A DNA stretch of 64,000 bases from an uncultured Alphaproteobacteria bacterium. GTDB lineage: Bacteria > Pseudomonadota > Alphaproteobacteria > Rs-D84. A program made the position numbers and the translations under genes. The notes under the pieces are model-generated. The model saw only the letters and a list, made by a program, of their open reading frames with translations, made no database searches and was not told the origin of the DNA. Below are positions 59,923 to 64,000 of this stretch, piece by piece. The stretch's first letter is position 1; each line of letters opens with the position of its first letter. The stretch covers positions 1 through 64,000 of the forward strand of contig CAKQEW010000004.1 of assembly GCA_934230415.1 (NCBI GenBank), read 5' to 3'.

Positions 59923-59972
59923 TTGTACGAAAATGGTCATAATTCATAAAAATAAGAAAAAGGATTACAATA

Positions 59973-60011
59973 ATGCATGAGCTTAACAAGGATATTAGCA
60001 ATCAAAAATAA
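59973..60011 (+). CDS. 12-codon leader ORF before the subtilase
   Basis: ATG at 59973 with AAAAAGGA ribosome site, 12 sense codons, and stop two bases before the subtilase ATG. The subtilase itself lacks a well-spaced ribosome site, so translation may depend on re-initiation after this short ORF. Confidence 0.45.
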   Translation: MHELNKDISNQK

Positions 60012-60013
60012 CC

Positions 60014-61357
60014 ATGGCAACAGGTAATTTCATATTTAAATTTAAAAAAGAGCCATCAGCAAGAGCGGTTGCTGATAATGTAATTCGGGTTCCGAATCTT
60101 GATGATAAAACTGTACAGTTTGGTGCGCATGATTTTGTTTTAAATGGGGATGCGTCTGGCGTAGATATTTCAAATGCGGGGGATTTAATAAAATATATGC
60201 GTTTTAGTAATGAAACAACGTTCCCAACAACCGATAAAATGCCCGAAGGGTTTAATCCAGAACAAGTGCTACAAGACGGTATAAATCCAGGATTGCATAT
60301 AGATGATTTACATGCCGCCGGCATTACTGGTAAAGGTATAACGGTAGCAATCATAGACCAAGCATTAAATACGGAACATGTCGAGATAAAAGACAATATT
60401 GTTCATTATGAGTCTATTGGTTATCCTGAAAATAAAACGGCAGATTATCATGGTACGGTTGTATCCAGTTTGTTGGCTGGCAAAACACTGGGGGTTGCAC
60501 CAGAGGCAAAGGTTGTATATTTCGCTGCAACCAATGTGAAAGATGTTTCGGAAAAGTTATTTGCAGATCCAGAAATCAAAGAGGCAGTATCAAAACATCT
60601 GCCAGATAATGTAAAATATGACGATTTTGTCGCAGATATCAAAAACAAGAAACACGTCACCGATAAAGCGTTTCAACAATTGATTCGCGATTTGATGCAA
60701 CAATTACCACCAGCAATCGTAAAACGTATAGAAAACGGAACGCGTGAAGTTTGTTTCGAGAATTATGCATCGGCATTACGTAAGATATTGTTTATGAATG
60801 CCAGACTGCCAAAAGATAAAAAGATATCTGCGGTGTCAATAAGTTGGGGAATGTTGCACGAAGATCCAGAAAGCACAAAATTGATAAAAATGTTGATAGA
60901 AAGTGGTGTAATGGTATTAACCACAGACTCTTACAGGTTTTACGATAAAAATGCGGCATTTACTACGATAGACAGAAAAATGAATTCTGATGCCAATGAT
61001 GTAGAATCTTATGATGCTGGTTTCTGGAAGAATTATAAAGGACAAGACGAAAACAAGTTGTTAGTCCCAGCTGGTGGCAGAACAATTGCTGGATTCTATG
61101 ACAACACTCAGTATATTTATAGTGGTGTGAATGCGGGTATGTCTTGGGCGACACCGTATTTAGTTGGTGTATATGCGCTGGCAAAGCAAGTAATGCCAAC
61201 CTTGACACCAGAACATTTTTTTGCGGTTGCACATCAGGTTGGTGCTTCAAACGAAAAACTGGGCAATAATGTTGTTATTCAACCACAAAAAATCATCGAA
61301 TATTTACAAAACGAAAACTTATTACAAAAACAAAATCTAGAAGCAAAAGGTAGATAA
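60014..61357 (+). CDS. cytoplasmic subtilisin-like serine protease (S8)
   Basis: A 447-aa protein with the full S8 triad: Asp115 in VAIIDQALN, His146 in DYHGTVVSS, Ser377 in GMSWATP. There is no signal peptide or obvious propeptide; residues 1-95 are an N-terminal domain of unknown type (FKKEPSARAVADNVIRVP). The Ser motif has Trp in place of the usual Met (GMSWATP vs GTSMATP). It overlaps no neighbour but is closely followed by a GNAT gene. Subtilases in defence or toxin loci act by cleaving a partner protein; the transglutaminase-like protein is the obvious candidate partner. Confidence 0.86.
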   Translation: MATGNFIFKFKKEPSARAVADNVIRVPNLDDKTVQFGAHDFVLNGDASGVDISNAGDLIKYMRFSNETTFPTTDKMPEGFNPEQVLQDGINPGLHIDDLHAAGITGKGITVAIIDQALNTEHVEIKDNIVHYESIGYPENKTADYHGTVVSSLLAGKTLGVAPEAKVVYFAATNVKDVSEKLFADPEIKEAVSKHLPDNVKYDDFVADIKNKKHVTDKAFQQLIRDLMQQLPPAIVKRIENGTREVCFENYASALRKILFMNARLPKDKKISAVSISWGMLHEDPESTKLIKMLIESGVMVLTTDSYRFYDKNAAFTTIDRKMNSDANDVESYDAGFWKNYKGQDENKLLVPAGGRTIAGFYDNTQYIYSGVNAGMSWATPYLVGVYALAKQVMPTLTPEHFFAVAHQVGASNEKLGNNVVIQPQKIIEYLQNENLLQKQNLEAKGR

Positions 61358-61358
61358 T

Positions 61359-61946
61359 ATGGACAAGTTTTATGAACTATTCAGACGAGATTTGAAAACA
61401 CAACGTCTGGAATTGCGAGTCTTGAAAGCAACACCAGAGAACGCGAAATTGGTATGGGATGCAATCAAAGATGAAAACCCCGCGGATTTTAAGTATATAA
61501 ATTGGACACCGAATTATAAAAAACCCTTGCCGGAAAGTTTAGAGGAGACCTTGGCACAAATGCAACAAGAGGAAAAATACGATGTTAATCCGAATGGTGC
61601 GGTTTGGTACGTGTTTCATAATGGAAAAATGATCGGACATCATGGTGTGTTTTATTTTGATAATAATAAATCTATGCAATCTGGGAATGAGTGGTTTGTA
61701 AAATCCGCACAGAAGAAAGGATTCAATCAAGAAATATGGTCTTTGTTAATAAAAATGGCGTTTGAGCAATTGGGGGCGAACAGAATAATGCGTCAATGTA
61801 TGGCTAACAATGAGCAGTCTCAGAAATCAATTATGGGCAGCGGTTTTCATCTTGACGGGCGTATACGTGCATCAACACGCATGCCAGACGGCAGTTATAT
61901 GGATCAGCTGGTATTTACAAAACTAGCCCAAGAATACGGTAAATAA
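61359..61946 (+). CDS. GNAT acetyltransferase, RimJ/RimL type
   Basis: A 195-aa protein: TQRLELRVLKATPENAKLVW at the start, WYVFHNGKMIGHHGVFYF, and WSLLIKMAFEQLGANRIMRQ with SQKSIMGSGFHLDGRIR match the RimJ/RimL group that acetylates protein N-termini or small molecules. Starts 1 base after the subtilase stop, so it is in the same operon. Confidence 0.85.
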   Translation: MDKFYELFRRDLKTQRLELRVLKATPENAKLVWDAIKDENPADFKYINWTPNYKKPLPESLEETLAQMQQEEKYDVNPNGAVWYVFHNGKMIGHHGVFYFDNNKSMQSGNEWFVKSAQKKGFNQEIWSLLIKMAFEQLGANRIMRQCMANNEQSQKSIMGSGFHLDGRIRASTRMPDGSYMDQLVFTKLAQEYGK

Positions 61947-62008
61947 AAGGATAGAAGAACATAGAATGCACGACTATTTAGAGAAACGTCTTATATACGG
62001 TGTTTTTA

Positions 62009-62037
62009 TTGACAAATTATTTATTTTGTGTTAGTTT
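62009..62037 (+). promoter_or_regulatory. promoter with embedded operator-like inverted repeat (site C), no gene left
   Basis: -35 TTGACA (62009-62014), 17-base spacer, -10 TAGTTT (62032-62037), ACAAA-N8-TTTGT at 62012-62029. It is followed after about 25 bases by the right repeat, i.e. only the 3' end of an OLD-type gene, as if a second promoter-OLD unit had lost its body. Confidence 0.5.
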
Positions 62038-62061
62038 TGCGTTATAACCTATATCAAAAAT

Positions 62062-62237
62062 GGGTAACATTGCGCGGCAAAACAAAATAGCCCCCCCGGC
62101 AGGTGTTCAAAATTCTTTGCCGCCCTGCATTTTGTACATGCAGATTTTGGTAAAAAAACTGACTCTCTACGACGTTTGCAGGATGTGTGTTTGACACAAA
62201 ACAAAACCCCACCAATGGTGGGGGTAATCTTTGGCTC
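62062..62237. repeat. 175-bp direct repeat, right copy, ending in tRNA-Asn
   Basis: Second copy of 57159-57333. It contains the last bases of the OLD gene, the terminator of tRNA-Asn (leftward), and runs into the intact tRNA. Confidence 0.9.
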
Positions 62238-62307
62238 GGGCAACTGGACTCGAACCAGTGACATACGGATTAACAGTCCGTTGTTCTACCGACTGAACTA
62301 TGCCCGA
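62232..62307 (-). tRNA. tRNA-Asn (anticodon GTT)
   Basis: Minus strand: acceptor TCGGGCA pairs with TGCCCGA, discriminator G, encoded CCA; anticodon stem ACGGA/TCCGT around CTGTTAA (GTT); T-arm ACTGGTTCGAGTCCAGT. Confidence 0.95.
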
Positions 62308-62492
62308 ATAGCCCGCATATCTTATAATTTTTTTTTATGCATTTCAAGTGTTTTTTTCATTTGTTCCCAATTTGGTGGAATTATTATGGTGGGCAGTGCA
62401 ATATCGGGCGTTTGTCCTGACAAAGTTGTTGATATTTGGCGGGCAGGTGTATAGCATTAATGTCACAAGGATTCAGAAACGCCGGGGGCAGC

Positions 62493-63290
62493 ATGATAAA
62501 AGATATCAGTTATTCTGCATATATTATTCCGGTGCGCGCCGGGCGCGTTGCGGTGTTGAAATATGGTGAAAATGGATACGGGCCAATCGGCGGGCGCCTG
62601 GACGCGGGTGAAGATTTTGATGCGGCACTGCGCCGTGAATTAACAGAAGAACTGGGGCCATCAGCGGCAGATTTGGCGGACGCGGCGGTGGCTGTGCCGG
62701 TGCCATATGCATTTCGGCATGCAACGTATGCGCGTGCGTTGGCGCGCGGTGCGTTTGCCGAAGAACACCATTTCTATATCGTGCATATCGCGGATGATTG
62801 CACGCTGAATTTCTGTGAAAATCGTCCTGATTCGGTGTCGGTTGTTTGGGTTCGCCCGGATGATTTGCTGGCGCCGGAATATGTACCGATGTCCGATATG
62901 CGCGATTTTTATGCAACGCATGTGTTGCCAAACTTGGCGTGTCGGTTTTCAATCAGGTTGCGTCATACGTACTATGAAATGGTAACGTCTGGCCAGAAAG
63001 ATATAGAACTGCGTCTGTATGATGAAAAGCGCCGCCAGATGCGCGCCGGTGATATTGTTTTAATCTGTGATGCGGAAAATCCATCTGATTATATCCGGTG
63101 CGAAATAGTGCATATGCACATTGCCCAGAGTTTTGCGAGCCTGGCCACACAAATAAATGTTCGGCGCATAGGATTTGATAACCTGGACCAGTTGACCGCG
63201 GCGGTATCAAAGTTCTATACCCCGGCCCAAGAGTCCAGGTACGGTGTCGTTGGCATTGAACTGAGGGTGCCGCAACCAAATAAAAATTGA
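62493..63290 (+). CDS. Nudix hydrolase fused to an ASCH domain
   Basis: The 265-aa protein has an N-terminal Nudix domain with the complete Nudix box GGRLDAGEDFDAALRRELTE-ELG, which hydrolyses nucleoside diphosphates linked to another group. From about residue 150, TYYEMVTSGQKDIELRLYDEK and AGDIVLICDAEN fit the ASCH fold, an RNA/modified-nucleotide-binding domain. The pair may sense or clean a nucleotide metabolite. ATG 62493 follows GGGGGCAGC; upstream in-frame starts have no ribosome site. Confidence 0.8.
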   Translation: MIKDISYSAYIIPVRAGRVAVLKYGENGYGPIGGRLDAGEDFDAALRRELTEELGPSAADLADAAVAVPVPYAFRHATYARALARGAFAEEHHFYIVHIADDCTLNFCENRPDSVSVVWVRPDDLLAPEYVPMSDMRDFYATHVLPNLACRFSIRLRHTYYEMVTSGQKDIELRLYDEKRRQMRAGDIVLICDAENPSDYIRCEIVHMHIAQSFASLATQINVRRIGFDNLDQLTAAVSKFYTPAQESRYGVVGIELRVPQPNKN

Positions 63291-63347
63291 CATTTGGGGG
63301 GTGGGGGCCTAGAATTAATGTGAACAAACCCCAAAGGATAAAAACCA

Positions 63348-63426
63348 ATGCGTATGTAATATTGTAATTCTTTATAAAACAAACCGTGTATCGTTATGTT
63401 CGCGCGGGCGGTGGCTTTACAATATT
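63348..63426 (+). promoter_or_regulatory. attenuator-like leader of the ABC-F gene
   Basis: A 3-codon ORF Met-Arg-Met (63348-63359) with AAAGGA ribosome site is followed by AATATTGTAA (63358-63367) that pairs perfectly with TTACAATATT (63417-63426), just before the AAGGG ribosome site of the ABC-F gene. Ribosome stalling on the short ORF could open the helix. Confidence 0.5.
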
Positions 63427-63440
63427 CAAGGGTTTTTATC

Positions 63441-64000
63441 ATGTCCACAATTTCTTTATCAAATGTGTCTTTTTCATATGATGCGTCCAATATGATTTTG
63501 GACGGTGTTTCAATTGCATTCAGTGATTCTGAACGTGTTGCCATTGTTGGTGATAATGGTGCTGGCAAAACAACCGTGCTGAAATTATTGGTCGGGGATA
63601 TCGTGCCAGACAGTGGCCAGGTTTCCCGCGGGGCCAGCATGTATATGACGCGTCAAATAAATGCCGCAAATACGCAAAGTGGTGGCGAACGGCAAAGTGC
63701 CGAATTGGCGCGCGCGTTTGCCAGTGGTGCGGCAATATTGCTGTTGGATGAACCGACCAATAATCTGGACGCGGATGCACGGCACAGATTTTTTAATAAT
63801 CTGGCATCGTACCCGTTCGGGGCGGTAATTGTTTCGCACGACCGGGAATTGTTGCGCCGGGTGGATAAAATCATTGAAATCAGACAGGGCAAAATACGCG
63901 TCTGGGGTGGAAATTATGATTTCTGGGTTGCCGGTCGGCGCGCCGAACAAGAAAACATTTATGCCAAATACACCGCCACCCAAAAGGAAATCAGTCGCCT
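63441..64000 (+). CDS. ABC-F family ATPase (translation factor or ribosome protection), truncated by window end
   Basis: The first 186 residues of an ABC-F protein: Walker A VAIVGDNGAGKTTVLK, then TQSGGERQSAELARAFASG (signature) and LLLDEPTNNLDA (Walker B), with no membrane domain, and the start of the linker (WGGNYDFWVAGRRAEQE). ABC-F proteins act at the ribosomal E site in translation or antibiotic protection. The signature is SGGERQ and the first ATPase domain is short. The frame is open to the last base. Confidence 0.85.
   Translation, partial: MSTISLSNVSFSYDASNMILDGVSIAFSDSERVAIVGDNGAGKTTVLKLLVGDIVPDSGQVSRGASMYMTRQINAANTQSGGERQSAELARAFASGAAILLLDEPTNNLDADARHRFFNNLASYPFGAVIVSHDRELLRRVDKIIEIRQGKIRVWGGNYDFWVAGRRAEQENIYAKYTATQKEISR

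Larger units (their letters stand above)
57334..62061. mobile_element. 4.7-kb island between direct repeats at tRNA-Asn
   Basis: Between the two 175-bp repeats lie an antitoxin remnant, an unknown ORF, an hsdM/ABC chimera, a transglutaminase-like gene, a subtilase and a GNAT gene. Composition is more AT-rich than neighbouring host genes. No integrase is present. The left repeat carries the last six bases of tRNA-Asn, so the block arose by insertion or duplication at the tRNA end. Confidence 0.7.

Noticed and set aside
62049..62264. 71-aa minus-strand ORF with CxxC-like Cys (also at 57046-57300)
   Set aside because: It begins inside tRNA-Asn and runs through the repeat; both copies merely reflect the duplicated DNA, and the amino end is the usual tRNA-derived artefact.

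Overview
The window looks like chromosome from an alphaproteobacterium, perhaps one of the uncultured gut or host-associated lineages. The evidence is LpxI (the lipid A enzyme that replaces LpxH in many alphaproteobacteria), a compact RNase E/G with an acidic insertion, outer-membrane beta-barrels, many small lipoproteins, acetate kinase (fermentative energy metabolism), an oleate hydratase, and phage structural genes of a type common in alphaproteobacterial podoviruses. The taxon is an inference; no rRNA is present.

Layout. 0-20.9 kb is mostly housekeeping: tRNA-Leu copies, ohyA, an unknown 665-aa protein, a decayed endolysin locus beside tRNA-Glu, gapA, miaA, priA, an orphan VirB11-like ATPase, lpxI, two beta-barrels, an RNA uracil methyltransferase, regulators and birA. 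Two related structured RNA leaders (12.0 kb, + strand; 19.0 kb, - strand) each run from a promoter to a terminator placed just before a gene, and look like an RNA switch family. 21-33.9 kb is a podovirus-type virion gene cluster: SleB-like hydrolase, holin-like, scaffold, histone-H1-like, major capsid, tail tubular A and B, tail fibre N-terminus, terminase, portal and Bbp19-like genes. Its large terminase is split at the ATPase/nuclease boundary by 3.3 kb of opposite-strand genes (unknown, double-XRE/S24-like repressor, dnaB). No integrase is visible, so a domesticated prophage or gene-transfer-agent-like element is possible.

33.9-54.9 kb returns to host genes: rne, a YbhN-like flippase, rph, ackA, a second small phage-like locus (tail-fibre N-terminal protein and a 791-aa protein), an MFS transporter, tRNA-Lys, an ABC exporter, an Hsp70-like protein, an OpgB-like phosphoglycerol transferase followed by dgkA (which would recycle its diacylglycerol), a calcium P-type ATPase, TatD, TcdA and DUF378. 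55-62.3 kb is a defence/mobile region: an HNH nuclease, an OLD-family nuclease, then a roughly 4.7-kb island between two 175-bp direct repeats ending at tRNA-Asn. The island holds an antitoxin remnant, an unknown ORF, an hsdM/ABC-transporter chimera, and a cassette of transglutaminase-like protein, cytoplasmic subtilase and GNAT acetyltransferase. The window ends with a Nudix-ASCH protein and the start of an ABC-F ATPase that has an attenuator-like leader.

Across the window, five promoters share an inverted repeat (ACAAA-N7/8-TTTGT) beginning inside the -35 box. They sit before the 665-aa unknown, the 159-aa unknown, the OLD gene, the island's right end, and a short leftward unit at 19.3 kb, suggesting a common repressor. 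All functional calls come from reading motifs by eye; no database search was run.
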